A program made the translations under genes and the position numbers. Source: Treponema sp. (GTDB lineage: Bacteria > Spirochaetota > Spirochaetia > Treponematales > Treponemataceae). Taken from it: DNA of 64,000 nt. The notes beneath the pieces are model-generated. The model saw only the letters and a program-made list of their open reading frames with translations, was not told the origin of the DNA and ran no database searches. Shown here piece by piece: positions 18,267-26,779 of this stretch (position 1 is its first letter; every line of letters begins with the position of its first letter). Location of the stretch: assembly GCA_016286535.1 (NCBI GenBank), contig JAEESZ010000004.1, positions 124,001-188,000 on the forward strand. The letters run 5' to 3'.

Positions 18267-19484
18267 TTATATTCCAAATACTACAAGACTTTCTATATGG
18301 CTGGTGTTAGGGTAAAAATCAAGGAAATAAATCTCCTTTATTTTATAACCTGCCTTTACCAGAGCGGCGCAGTCTCTTGCCTGAGTTGCAGGGTCGCAGG
18401 AAAGGGCACAGAGCTCTTTAATTTTTGCCTTACACAAATAATCCAGAACAGCCTTTTCCATACCGCTTCTTGGAGGATCTACTACACAGGCATCAAAAGG
18501 AGGCAGAGAAGAGGCGCAGGTTTTTACCCAGTTTTCGCCGCTTAAACCATAACTTATATGTTTTTTGCCGGAAAGATTTTTTTCTGCAAAAACAAGAGCG
18601 TCTCTATTGTGTTCAACAAGCACGACATTTTCATATTTATCTGCAAGGAAGGCGGAAATTGAACCGCAGCCTGCATATAAATCTAAAACAGAAGCTCCAC
18701 CCTTAAGACAATCACAAATCAGTTTAGTTACTTTTTCAAAGACAAAAAGATTTGACTGGAAAAAGCCCCTTACATCAAAAGAGATTTCCTTATCATTGAG
18801 CAGGACACTTACGGTATTTTCTTCGCTCTGAACTGTACCCGCAAAATAGTGATTCTGCTTGATTTTGAGCTTCTTTTTAGAGTTTTTATTAACTTGTATT
18901 GTTTTTTCTACAGGTTTTTCGTCAGTTATTATAACTTTATTGTCTGTACAGCCTGCCTTTACAACCTTTTCGCTTCCAAAAAGATGTATTCGTCCCTGTG
19001 GTCTTTTGTCTGCACTGGTACTTTCAAGGTATTCGTTTACAGGTTTTTCTGCACACAGACACTCTTCAATTGGAACAACCATGTTGGAATTCTTTTTGGA
19101 AAGTCCGCCGTTATTAAGCTGAAAGCGGGAACGGTAATTAAACTGTGGTCCCGAAATAATTTTTATTTCTGTATTAAGTTCAATTCCGTTTTTTATGAAG
19201 ATATCTTCTAAAATTTTTGCTCTGAGCTTTTGCTGGTATTCGTAATCAATATGCATCATATTGCAGCCGCCGCATTTTTCGTAATAAGGGCAGGCGGGGC
19301 TTACTCTGTAAGGGGATGCCTTAAGGATTTTTAGAATTCTTGCATTATCGTAATCTTTTTTTGATTCAGTAATTTCTACCTCAAGATTTTCCTCAGGCAT
19401 TGAAAAGGGAACAAAAATTGTTTTTCCGTCAATTTTTGCAATTGAATTTCCCCCAAAAACGGTTTTTTCTGTTACAATATTCAT
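18267..19484 (-). CDS. RlmD/TrmA-family RNA (uracil-5-)-methyltransferase
   Basis: 405 residues from the ATG at 19484. A longer frame to 19565 exists but would overlap the divergent hydrolase gene and adds residues unlike the family. A TRAM domain is at the start (VTEKTVFGGNSIAKIDGKTIFVP in two parts). A 4Fe-4S site follows in ACPYYEKCGGC. The SAM motif is VLDLYAGCGSISAF. The catalytic cysteine is in LSCDPATQARD. It adds a methyl group to C5 of a uridine in 23S rRNA or tRNA. The exact target cannot be fixed by eye. Confidence 0.9.
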   Translation of the reverse strand: MNIVTEKTVFGGNSIAKIDGKTIFVPFSMPEENLEVEITESKKDYDNARILKILKASPYRVSPACPYYEKCGGCNMMHIDYEYQQKLRAKILEDIFIKNGIELNTEIKIISGPQFNYRSRFQLNNGGLSKKNSNMVVPIEECLCAEKPVNEYLESTSADKRPQGRIHLFGSEKVVKAGCTDNKVIITDEKPVEKTIQVNKNSKKKLKIKQNHYFAGTVQSEENTVSVLLNDKEISFDVRGFFQSNLFVFEKVTKLICDCLKGGASVLDLYAGCGSISAFLADKYENVVLVEHNRDALVFAEKNLSGKKHISYGLSGENWVKTCASSLPPFDACVVDPPRSGMEKAVLDYLCKAKIKELCALSCDPATQARDCAALVKAGYKIKEIYFLDFYPNTSHIESLVVFGI

Positions 19485-19515
19485 ATATTCAATTTTATCA
19501 TTTTTGGAGCATGTT

Positions 19516-20463
19516 ATGCAAATTAAAAGCTTTTTTAAAACAATGAAAGATGATGCAAAAGTCAAGGTTAATTACTGGCTTTGTGATGAAGATGTTGAAT
19601 TAAAAGGAATAATTGTACTGCACCACGGACTTGCAGAACATTCTTTAAGATATGACCGCTTTGGTTCAATTTTGACAGAAAACGGATATATGCTGGTTGC
19701 CCATGATGTAAGGGGCCACGGCTACACTGCAGAAAATGCAGAAAGAGAAAATACCGGAAAATTCGGAAAATTAAAGGATAAGGATGGTTTTAACCGGGCC
19801 GTAGAAGATTTACAGGAAATTATAAGTCAGGTTAAAAGTGAATATCCTGGAAAAAAAGTTATTGTAATGGGACATTCTTTTGGTTCCTTTGTAACACAGC
19901 GCTTTATTCAAAAATACAGTGATTTAGTAGATGCCTGTATTTTGTGCGGAACTTCATATATGCCTCAGGCTCTTACTCATGCAGCACATGCAATGGCCTG
20001 CACCGTAAGATTCTTTACAGGAAAAAATCATTATTCCCCTTTGCTTTCAAAACTTTCTTTTTCCGGCTACGATAAAAGAATTGAAGATAAGTTTAGTCCA
20101 AATGCCTGGATTTCTGCAAACAAAGAAAATGTAATGATGTATGATTCAGATAAATGGTGTGGTTTTGCCCTTACAACTTCTTTCTTCTGCGATTTAACTT
20201 ATGGTCTTAATCAGATTGGAAAAATCAAGAATATCAAAAAAATCCGTAAGGATTTACCGGTCTTCTTTATTTACGGCTCAGAAGATCCTGTTGGAAATTA
20301 CGGCCAGTCAATAAAGACTCTTTATTCAATTTACGAGAAGCAGGGAATCAAAAATCTTTGTATTAAAGAATATGAGGGTGACCGCCACGAAATTTTGAAC
20401 GAAAAAGACAAAGAAAAGGTCGAGGCAGATATTTTAGAATATCTTGCTAACTTGACTAAATAA
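19516..20463 (+). CDS. Alpha/beta hydrolase, monoacylglycerol-lipase-like
   Basis: 315 residues from the ATG at 19516; the frame extends to a TTG at 19504, but the TTGGAG ribosome site at 19504-19509 fits the ATG. It has a serine-hydrolase fold: oxyanion segment HHGLAEHSLRY, nucleophile elbow GHSFGS (about Ser121), acid near YGSEDPVG, and catalytic His in GDRHEIL. These match the lysophospholipase/monoacylglycerol lipase group. No signal peptide. Likely hydrolyses lipid esters in the cytoplasm. The substrate is not certain. Confidence 0.88.
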   Translation: MQIKSFFKTMKDDAKVKVNYWLCDEDVELKGIIVLHHGLAEHSLRYDRFGSILTENGYMLVAHDVRGHGYTAENAERENTGKFGKLKDKDGFNRAVEDLQEIISQVKSEYPGKKVIVMGHSFGSFVTQRFIQKYSDLVDACILCGTSYMPQALTHAAHAMACTVRFFTGKNHYSPLLSKLSFSGYDKRIEDKFSPNAWISANKENVMMYDSDKWCGFALTTSFFCDLTYGLNQIGKIKNIKKIRKDLPVFFIYGSEDPVGNYGQSIKTLYSIYEKQGIKNLCIKEYEGDRHEILNEKDKEKVEADILEYLANLTK

Positions 20464-20489
20464 AGGTCATAAAGGTATTATTTTTCATC

Positions 20490-21572
20490 GTGTTATACAG
20501 ATATGGAACGGACAAAAATGGAAAGCTTGTAAAAAAAGCTGTCGTTTATACAAAAGACGAACATTTGATTTCCCTGGAAAATATAGATATTGATGCTCTT
20601 CAAATTATAAACCGCTTAAGAGATGCGGGCTGTACTTCTTATATTGTAGGGGGTGCTGTCCGCGACCTCATAGTCGGAAATAAGCCAAAAGATTTTGATA
20701 TTGTTACAGATGCAACTCCTTCCAAAATAAAAAGGGTTTTCAGAAACTCAAGAATTATTGGAAGAAGATTCCGTCTGGTTCACGTTGTTTTTGGCACAAA
20801 GATTTTTGAAGTAAGTACTTTCCGTTCTAATGCCGAAGGTTCCGTAGGTAACGAATTTGGAACTATTGAACAGGATGTTTTAAGAAGAGATTTTACAATC
20901 AATGCCCTTTATTATGATCCTCTGCAGGAAGTTGTAATAGATTATGTAGACGGAATGAAAGATATAAAAAAACATATCTTAAGACCGGTAATTTCCATCG
21001 ATACAATTTTTGTGGAAGATCCTGTTAGAATGCTCAGGGCCATAAAATACAGCGCTACAACTCATGCAAAAATGGGACATAATCTCAGAAAAAAGATCTG
21101 CAATTCGGCAGAACTTTTAACTCAGATTTCTCCTTCGCGCCTGACCGAAGAACTTTTAAAAATCATAAACAGCCCTTACGCGGACGAAATCATTTCTGAA
21201 GCCATTCAGACAGATTTGTTTATTTACCTGCAGCCCTCTGCAGCAGCCTTACTGGACGCCAACAAGGAATACGAGAGAAAATACCTTTCGAGCATATCTG
21301 AACTTGCAAAATTAAACCTTCAGGATTCAGGTGTAAGGCTTGGAATTAAATTAAAATATCTTATCAGAGATTTTATAGAAACTTTAACAGACTGGCCAAA
21401 AGAGATTCAGGGAAAAACCTCTTCAACAGAGCTTTTTGCAAAAACCTGGAAGCAGTGCAGAAATTTTGTTTTGCCAATGAATCCTGTAAGAAAAGAGCTG
21501 GAATATGCTGTAAAATCAAGTTTGAAAGACCTTGGTGTAAATATAAGTTTAAAGTCGCTTAAGAAGATTTAG
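20490..21572 (+). CDS. pcnB: Class II poly(A) polymerase / CCA-adding-type nucleotidyltransferase
   Basis: 360 residues from a GTG start. The nucleotidyltransferase core is YIVGGAVRDLIVG, then KPKDFDIVT, with metal ligands at about Asp68 and Asp70. RRDFTINALYYD and EDPVRMLRAIKY are family hallmarks. The RIIGRRFRLVHVVFG segment favours the PcnB (poly(A) polymerase) branch over CCA enzymes, but the two are hard to separate by eye. It adds A residues to RNA 3' ends or CCA to tRNA. Confidence 0.85.
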   Translation: MLYRYGTDKNGKLVKKAVVYTKDEHLISLENIDIDALQIINRLRDAGCTSYIVGGAVRDLIVGNKPKDFDIVTDATPSKIKRVFRNSRIIGRRFRLVHVVFGTKIFEVSTFRSNAEGSVGNEFGTIEQDVLRRDFTINALYYDPLQEVVIDYVDGMKDIKKHILRPVISIDTIFVEDPVRMLRAIKYSATTHAKMGHNLRKKICNSAELLTQISPSRLTEELLKIINSPYADEIISEAIQTDLFIYLQPSAAALLDANKEYERKYLSSISELAKLNLQDSGVRLGIKLKYLIRDFIETLTDWPKEIQGKTSSTELFAKTWKQCRNFVLPMNPVRKELEYAVKSSLKDLGVNISLKSLKKI

Positions 21573-21625
21573 TTATGTTCGCGTGGCTTTGCCCGCGCAT
21601 TTCATACCCGCGCATCTCTGCTTTT

Positions 21626-22513
21626 CTAAACTGTTTTTTCTTCTTTTGTCATTGTAATTTTATCGATTACGATACTTACTTCTTCAATCAGAATACCCGT
21701 ACAAAACTCAATTTTGTCTATGATATGCTGCTGCAGGCGGTGAACCTTACCGGTAAGCTGGGTTCCAAAAGGAACATCGAGAATTACAACAAGGCGGTAG
21801 CCCCTGGAATCTTTTTTAATATTTATTTTTTTGACTTTTATTTCGCTGTCACATTCGTTTACACAATGCATTGTCATTTGAATTAAAGCCGCTTCAGAAA
21901 TTTCAATTCTTCCTTTTTTAGAAAATTCCGGCTGGACAATGGATTTTTCTACCAGTTTTCCCTTTCCCTTAATTTTAAAGAAATTGTGCTTATTAAAAAA
22001 ATCCCTCATGGAATCTGAAAAAATCTGAGGATACTTTTTTCTTACTTCTACGGAAGGAACCGGAATAACGTGTTTTCCCTCTACATGACGTGATTTTTGA
22101 GCTTTTTCAATTTCTTCCGGAGTAGCAATTTCTTCTATGTGGATAATTTTTTGTGGCTGGGGCAGCTGCAGTCTGATTGCAATTTTAGAAACCATCTTTT
22201 CTGAAGTACCAATTAAAAGAAGTCTTTTAATGTGATTTTTTCTTAAAACCTTGGCTACAGAATCCCTGTGGTCTTTATCATCAAAAAGGGCAACCCTTAC
22301 AGCACCCATATAAGTTTTTTCGCGTTTTGCCGAACGACCAGCAATAATTTTATCGTCTTCAATTAAAAGACCGTCATCTATAATGGCATGAATATTATTC
22401 TGTTCTGCAAGTATCTTAGCATGATAACTTTTTCCCGTGCCGCTTTCTCCAACCAGGGCGTAAACAACAATTTTTGAGAATTTCATACTAAGTTTTTCCA
22501 TGAAGTTAGACAT
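21626..22513 (-). CDS. P-loop protein with C-terminal Asp23/Gls24-like domain
   Basis: 295 residues. The N-terminus has a Walker A motif, VGESGTGKS (about 21-29), in a short P-loop domain (about 13-140) without a clear ABC or kinase signature. The C-terminal 100 residues (RIEISEAALIQMTMHCVNEC, then DVPFGTQL, then IEEVSIVIDKI) resemble the Asp23/Gls24 alkaline-shock fold. Such a fusion is odd because Asp23 proteins normally lack ATPase domains. It starts 7 bases after the RluA gene on the same strand. There is no clear ribosome site; alternative ATGs are at 22501 and 22486. Function unknown, possibly envelope related. Confidence 0.7.
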   Translation of the reverse strand: MSNFMEKLSMKFSKIVVYALVGESGTGKSYHAKILAEQNNIHAIIDDGLLIEDDKIIAGRSAKREKTYMGAVRVALFDDKDHRDSVAKVLRKNHIKRLLLIGTSEKMVSKIAIRLQLPQPQKIIHIEEIATPEEIEKAQKSRHVEGKHVIPVPSVEVRKKYPQIFSDSMRDFFNKHNFFKIKGKGKLVEKSIVQPEFSKKGRIEISEAALIQMTMHCVNECDSEIKVKKINIKKDSRGYRLVVILDVPFGTQLTGKVHRLQQHIIDKIEFCTGILIEEVSIVIDKITMTKEEKTV

Positions 22514-22520
22514 ATTTTTA

Positions 22521-23528
22521 TTATAATCTGTAATTTTTTATTCCACAATAATTTAAAAAATTTTCGAACTCGGAAGGCAGGGGAGCTGTAATTTCCGGGG
22601 GCAGGCCCTGTGGCAGTTCCGGCTGAAGTTTTTGTGGCAGTTCCGGCTGAAGGTTTGGCTCAAAAGTGAGGCAGCGGGCATGTAAAAAAAAGTCCTGCTT
22701 AAAAGCAGTAAGCTTACTTCCCCCATAGGCGGTGTCTCCTAAAAGTGGGTAGCCCCTGCTTGCGCACTGGGAGCGAATCTGGTGGGTTCTGCCGCTTTCT
22801 ATAAATATTTTTGCAAGTGTTACGGGGACTTTATTAAAATAAGCCTGTGTAAGGGGGATGGCCCTTGTAAGGGCAAGCTTTTCGTTTTCATCTTCTTTTG
22901 TATGGCTTACTTTTACCCGGTTAAAGCCGTATTCTGTTTCCTGGCCTTTTGAAATGTAATCTTCCATTTGAAGAGTATCTTTTAAGTGACCTTCAAGCAC
23001 GGCAAGATATTCTTTTTTAATCTTATGAGTCTTTATGTTTTCGCTGAAATATCTTGCTCCCTTAAGGCTTAAAGAAAAGGTCAGAATGCCTGTGGTTTTT
23101 CTGTCCAGGCGGTGCAGGGGCCCCGGATTAAAGGACAGAGACTGATCTGTAAAATTTTCCCTGTAATAATCCTTTACCTGCTGGTCCAGCGAAGTTTCTG
23201 AACCGTGGACTAAAAGATCATAGGGTTTATTTATGAATAATAAATCCGGAGTCTGTAAAATAATGTATTTTTTATCAAGAGGATGAGCTTTTTTTGTACT
23301 GTCTTTTTTATCATCACTTTGTAAAAAAAGATGAGCAGCTATATTTATGACATCATTTTTTTGTATGCGGTAGTTTTCTTTTGTTTTTCTGGAATTTACC
23401 TTAATAAAACCATTTCTTATATTTTTATAAACAAGAGAGAGGGGGAGTCCGGGTAAAAAATTCCTGATTACTTTATCAATTCTTCTGTCCAGATCGTTTT
23501 CTGAGGTGTTAAAATTTTTGTAATCCAT
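22521..23528 (-). CDS. RluA-family 23S rRNA/tRNA pseudouridine synthase
   Basis: 335 residues. An S4-like RNA-binding domain (about 10-75) precedes the catalytic domain. The active-site Asp is in HRLDRKTTGIL. ESGRTHQIRSQCASRGYPLLGDTAYGG (in part) is the usual C-terminal motif. It converts uridine to pseudouridine in structured RNA; the closest by layout is RluC/RluD. Near the C-terminus a proline-rich insert is encoded by a 24-base tandem duplication (22609-22656). It probably forms an operon with the P-loop/Asp23 gene. Confidence 0.9.
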   Translation of the reverse strand: MDYKNFNTSENDLDRRIDKVIRNFLPGLPLSLVYKNIRNGFIKVNSRKTKENYRIQKNDVINIAAHLFLQSDDKKDSTKKAHPLDKKYIILQTPDLLFINKPYDLLVHGSETSLDQQVKDYYRENFTDQSLSFNPGPLHRLDRKTTGILTFSLSLKGARYFSENIKTHKIKKEYLAVLEGHLKDTLQMEDYISKGQETEYGFNRVKVSHTKEDENEKLALTRAIPLTQAYFNKVPVTLAKIFIESGRTHQIRSQCASRGYPLLGDTAYGGSKLTAFKQDFFLHARCLTFEPNLQPELPQKLQPELPQGLPPEITAPLPSEFENFLNYCGIKNYRL

Positions 23529-23605
23529 ACTTTATTATAATACTCTAAAATATTTTATTGCTACTAGTAAAAATAGAGTTTGGGTGATAAAATTGTTATA
23601 TCATT

Positions 23606-24100
23606 ATGGATAAATCGTTGCCCTTAATTAGCATTCAAATAAAGTTGTTTTTTCAAAGTCCTATTTTTGTTGCCTGTTTTTGCAGCTGGTTTGGTGCCCA
23701 GTTCATAAAGACTGCCATCAATCTTTGTTACGGAAAAGTAAAATCATTTAAACAGCTTATAGAACTGATGATGGTTAAGACCGGAGGCATGCCTTCCAGC
23801 CATTCAGCTCTTGTTACAGCCCTTGCAACATCGATTGGAATCAGAAATGGATTAAACTCAGATATCTTTTTTGTATCAGCAGTTTTCTGGGCAGTTGTAA
23901 TCAGAGATGCCTTTGGTGTACGCCGCTCAAACGGAATGGGCATAAAAAGAATTAACGAATTATCTGAAGATCTTTCTAAAAAAAATCTTATAGAACCTTA
24001 TAAACCTTTAAAAGAAGTAAACGGGCATAAACCTATGGAAGTAGTCTGCGGCTGTTTTTTGGGATTGTTCATTGCTTTAGGCTGTACCTTACTTAAATGA
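23606..24100 (+). CDS. Divergent PAP2-family (DUF212) membrane protein
   Basis: 164 residues with four or so hydrophobic segments. The MVKTGGMPSSHSALVTAL motif and RDAFGVRRSNG are signatures of the DUF212/divergent PAP2 family, which is distantly related to lipid phosphatases. The role is unknown. Its stop overlaps the next start by 4 bases (ATGA), so it is translationally coupled to the 457-residue membrane protein and the RNF-like genes. Confidence 0.88.
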   Translation: MDKSLPLISIQIKLFFQSPIFVACFCSWFGAQFIKTAINLCYGKVKSFKQLIELMMVKTGGMPSSHSALVTALATSIGIRNGLNSDIFFVSAVFWAVVIRDAFGVRRSNGMGIKRINELSEDLSKKNLIEPYKPLKEVNGHKPMEVVCGCFLGLFIALGCTLLK

Positions 24101-25470
24101 AAAAATATTTAATCTTTATTTCGCCCCTCATTTTTCTGCTTTCCCTTGTAATGCTTTTCTGTTTTAAAACAGTACCAAAAGGTAAATTGTGGGACAGTTA
24201 CAGCATCCTCTACATGCCCCTGGAAAGTCACGAGGACCAGGTTCTGGAAGTTTTTAAAGAACTTGAAATTAATGAGCATTTTGAACTTTCGAATCAGTAT
24301 ATTCCACTTAATTATTCAGCCTTTTCTCCAGAAATTACAATGCTGCGTCTTAATTCCACCTCTCAGGATTTTTCTTACCTTACAAAACGCAATGCATATT
24401 TTTTTGATAAATCGGGTAAATACAAATTATTTTATATTCCGTCAAAATATAAAAAATCCTTAAAAAACTGTCAGACTCTTCTTGCCAAAAAGGGCATTAA
24501 GGCCGGTATTGATGCTTCAGCTTCCTATCCTTTTGCCGTTGCCCTGATAAGCCTGCTGCTTTTTATCTTTCTAAGCCTTTATTCAAAAAACAGGACAATT
24601 TTTATTGCGGGTGCTTTTCCTCTGCTTGTCTTTGCTTTTACAAATCCTTTTTATTCTGCTGCCGCAGCCTATTGTCTTATAGTGTTAAGCCTCTTTTTAT
24701 TTTCTAACGTTTTTGAAAGAAAGGGCTGGCTTTCCTTCCTGCTTGCAAACTACTTTATTCCGCTTTTACTTTTTTTTGCCCTTCTGCTTGCCTTTGCTTC
24801 AAGCTTAAAATGCGCTTTTATGTTTATAATCAGCCTGTGTGCAAGTGTAAGCGGCATTTATTATCTTGTCTGCATAAAAGATTATTTAAAAAATAAAAAA
24901 TCTTTTGTTCCGGTTTATATCAGGCCGGCCAGAAAGGTTTCTTTATATGCAGAAAAAAAATCACAGACAATGATTCTTTTAATCAGCTCCCTTGTGTTTT
25001 TGACTGCAATTTCCATTATTTCTAATACGGGTCTGGTAAGTGCTGGTTTTTCTAAAATTTCTTTACCGGCCGCTAACGGTGGGAAGGGGGAACTTGTAAA
25101 TCTTAATGATTATTATGATTTTGCCTGGAATGTTTCAGCTTTGCCATACCGTTCGCTCAATAAAAGTTCCGACAAAAATTATATTGAGTATCCCCGCTAC
25201 AGCGACAACGGAAACAAAATTACCGAAAATAAACTTATAAAAGCTTATAACCAGAATTATAAAAATCAGCTTTTTGACCAGATAGATTTACTGCCTTTTA
25301 ATGCAATAGAAAAGGTCTTGAAATCTCAGAAAAATCTTGAAAAAGCCGGCTACACAAAGAGTGCTTCCTTAACAACAGGAATTTTTGCAATAATAATGAT
25401 GTTTATAAGTCTATCCATATTACTATTTATTTATATTTCTAGTATTATAAGAAAAGGTGCAAAAGGATGA
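24097..25470 (+). CDS. Unrecognised multi-span membrane protein, first partner of the RNF-like operon
   Basis: 457 residues. One membrane segment at about 4-22, then a hydrophilic domain (about 25-145), about five to six membrane segments (about 145-260 and 285-310), a second hydrophilic domain (about 315-425), and a last membrane segment (about 428-450). It has no cysteine ligand pattern or recognisable family. It overlaps both neighbours by 4 bases (ATGA), and so is made with RnfC. This suggests an accessory subunit or assembly factor for the complex. Function is not known to me. Confidence 0.75.
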   Translation: MKKYLIFISPLIFLLSLVMLFCFKTVPKGKLWDSYSILYMPLESHEDQVLEVFKELEINEHFELSNQYIPLNYSAFSPEITMLRLNSTSQDFSYLTKRNAYFFDKSGKYKLFYIPSKYKKSLKNCQTLLAKKGIKAGIDASASYPFAVALISLLLFIFLSLYSKNRTIFIAGAFPLLVFAFTNPFYSAAAAYCLIVLSLFLFSNVFERKGWLSFLLANYFIPLLLFFALLLAFASSLKCAFMFIISLCASVSGIYYLVCIKDYLKNKKSFVPVYIRPARKVSLYAEKKSQTMILLISSLVFLTAISIISNTGLVSAGFSKISLPAANGGKGELVNLNDYYDFAWNVSALPYRSLNKSSDKNYIEYPRYSDNGNKITENKLIKAYNQNYKNQLFDQIDLLPFNAIEKVLKSQKNLEKAGYTKSASLTTGIFAIIMMFISLSILLFIYISSIIRKGAKG

Positions 25471-26768
25471 TAACATATACAGCCAATAATTCACTGCAGG
25501 ATTATAAATATACTCAGACTGCATTTTTACCACATAATCTTCTTGTTCCTCTTTCCCAGGATTCAGGCCATACCTGTAAGAGTCTTGTAAAAAGCGGAGA
25601 CCGGGTTTCTGAAGGTCAGATTATTGCAAGGGCAGATGATTATTTAGATATTACAATTCATTCTCCTCTTCCGGGAACCATACTTGATGTAGAAGCCTGT
25701 GTTAGTCCAAACGGAAAACTTGAGCATGCCATAAGAATAGAAATGGAAGGAAAGTTTTCTTACCTTGGTAAAAAACTTGAAGCTGCAGACTGGCAGAAAA
25801 TGTCTTCTTCCGAAATCATAAGAAAAATCAGGGAAAAAAGCCTGGTAAACACCTTTAAAACTAATGAACCTGTGAATCTTGCATCCCAGATAGAAAAGGC
25901 AAAAAAAGCACAGGCACTTATTGTAAGATTATTTGATGAAGATCCTACCAGAATTACAGATTCCCTTGTTTTTAAGTTTTATTTTGACCAGATAGTTACA
26001 GGCTCTCAGATTCTTGCAAAGGCAATGGGCTTTAATAAAATTGTTTTTGCAATTAATAAGGAATTAAAGAATAAGGATGAATATCTTTCAAAAGAACTTT
26101 CTGATATTCATTTTCTTGAGATGGGAATTGTACGCTATCCTTGTGGAACTCCAAGAGAAATCTGTTCTGCTTTTTCAAGAAACCTAAAAAAGACAAAGGA
26201 TTTTGTAATTACAAAAAATGATTTGTTTATAGATTCATCAACTGCCTACGATATTTATAAGGCTGTTGTAATGGATATTCCATCCATGAGTAAGCTAGTG
26301 CATTTTTCCGGTAACTGCCTTTATGCATCCTGCCTGCTTGAAGTAAAAATTGGAACTACCTTCAGGGATATTGTAAATCAGCTGGGAGGTTTTGCTAAAA
26401 AGCCTGCCTTAGTTATTGTAAACGGTGCCCTTAGTGGAGTTTCTGTTTCAGATTTAGATGTTCCTGTTACAAAATACGTAAAATCGGTTACTTTTAACAG
26501 CAGTAAATCCTTTACAGATGAACACATTTATTCCTGCATAAACTGCGGAGACTGCCGTGCTGCCTGCCCGGTACATATTTCTCCTGATATTATTTACAAC
26601 AATGCAGTAAATTTTAAGGAATTACCTGAGCAGATAGAAAAATCTACCTTTGCCTGCATAGACTGCGGCCGCTGTAATACAGTTTGCCCTGCACGTCTTC
26701 CTCTCTGCCAGTCAATTTCGGTAGTAAAACAGAGATTAATCAATAAAAATAAAGAGGAAAAACAATAA
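25467..26768 (+). CDS. rnfC: RnfC-like subunit, NADH/FMN motif not found
   Basis: 433 residues, about the length of RnfC. The C-terminus has two ferredoxin motifs: CINCGDCRAACP (about 357-368) and CIDCGRCNTVCP (about 396-407). The N-terminal barrel-sandwich domain (HNLLVPLSQDSGHTCKSLV, then HSPLPGTI) and the SLBB-like region (FRDIVNQLGGF) fit RnfC. The expected flavin/NADH motif GxGGAGFPT should fall near 125-145. There the sequence reads KSLVNTFKTNEPV instead, and the usual ECEP motif is DEDP. So this subunit keeps iron-sulfur sites but probably not the NADH site. Ends 11 bases before rnfD. Confidence 0.85.
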   Translation: MITYTANNSLQDYKYTQTAFLPHNLLVPLSQDSGHTCKSLVKSGDRVSEGQIIARADDYLDITIHSPLPGTILDVEACVSPNGKLEHAIRIEMEGKFSYLGKKLEAADWQKMSSSEIIRKIREKSLVNTFKTNEPVNLASQIEKAKKAQALIVRLFDEDPTRITDSLVFKFYFDQIVTGSQILAKAMGFNKIVFAINKELKNKDEYLSKELSDIHFLEMGIVRYPCGTPREICSAFSRNLKKTKDFVITKNDLFIDSSTAYDIYKAVVMDIPSMSKLVHFSGNCLYASCLLEVKIGTTFRDIVNQLGGFAKKPALVIVNGALSGVSVSDLDVPVTKYVKSVTFNSSKSFTDEHIYSCINCGDCRAACPVHISPDIIYNNAVNFKELPEQIEKSTFACIDCGRCNTVCPARLPLCQSISVVKQRLINKNKEEKQ

Positions 26769-26779
26769 AAGGAATAACT

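Noticed and set aside
19485-19565. N-terminal extension of the RlmD/TrmA-type protein
   Set aside because: It would overlap the start of the divergent hydrolase gene and has no family residues; the TRAM domain begins at the ATG at 19484.
21575-21625. GC-rich CCCGCGCAT doublet after pcnB as a terminator
   Set aside because: Pairing is only 4 to 5 bases and there is no U tract.
23570-23606. A promoter directly before the DUF212 gene
   Set aside because: The -10-like TATATC would place the transcript start inside the coding region, and no -35 fits. Not listed.
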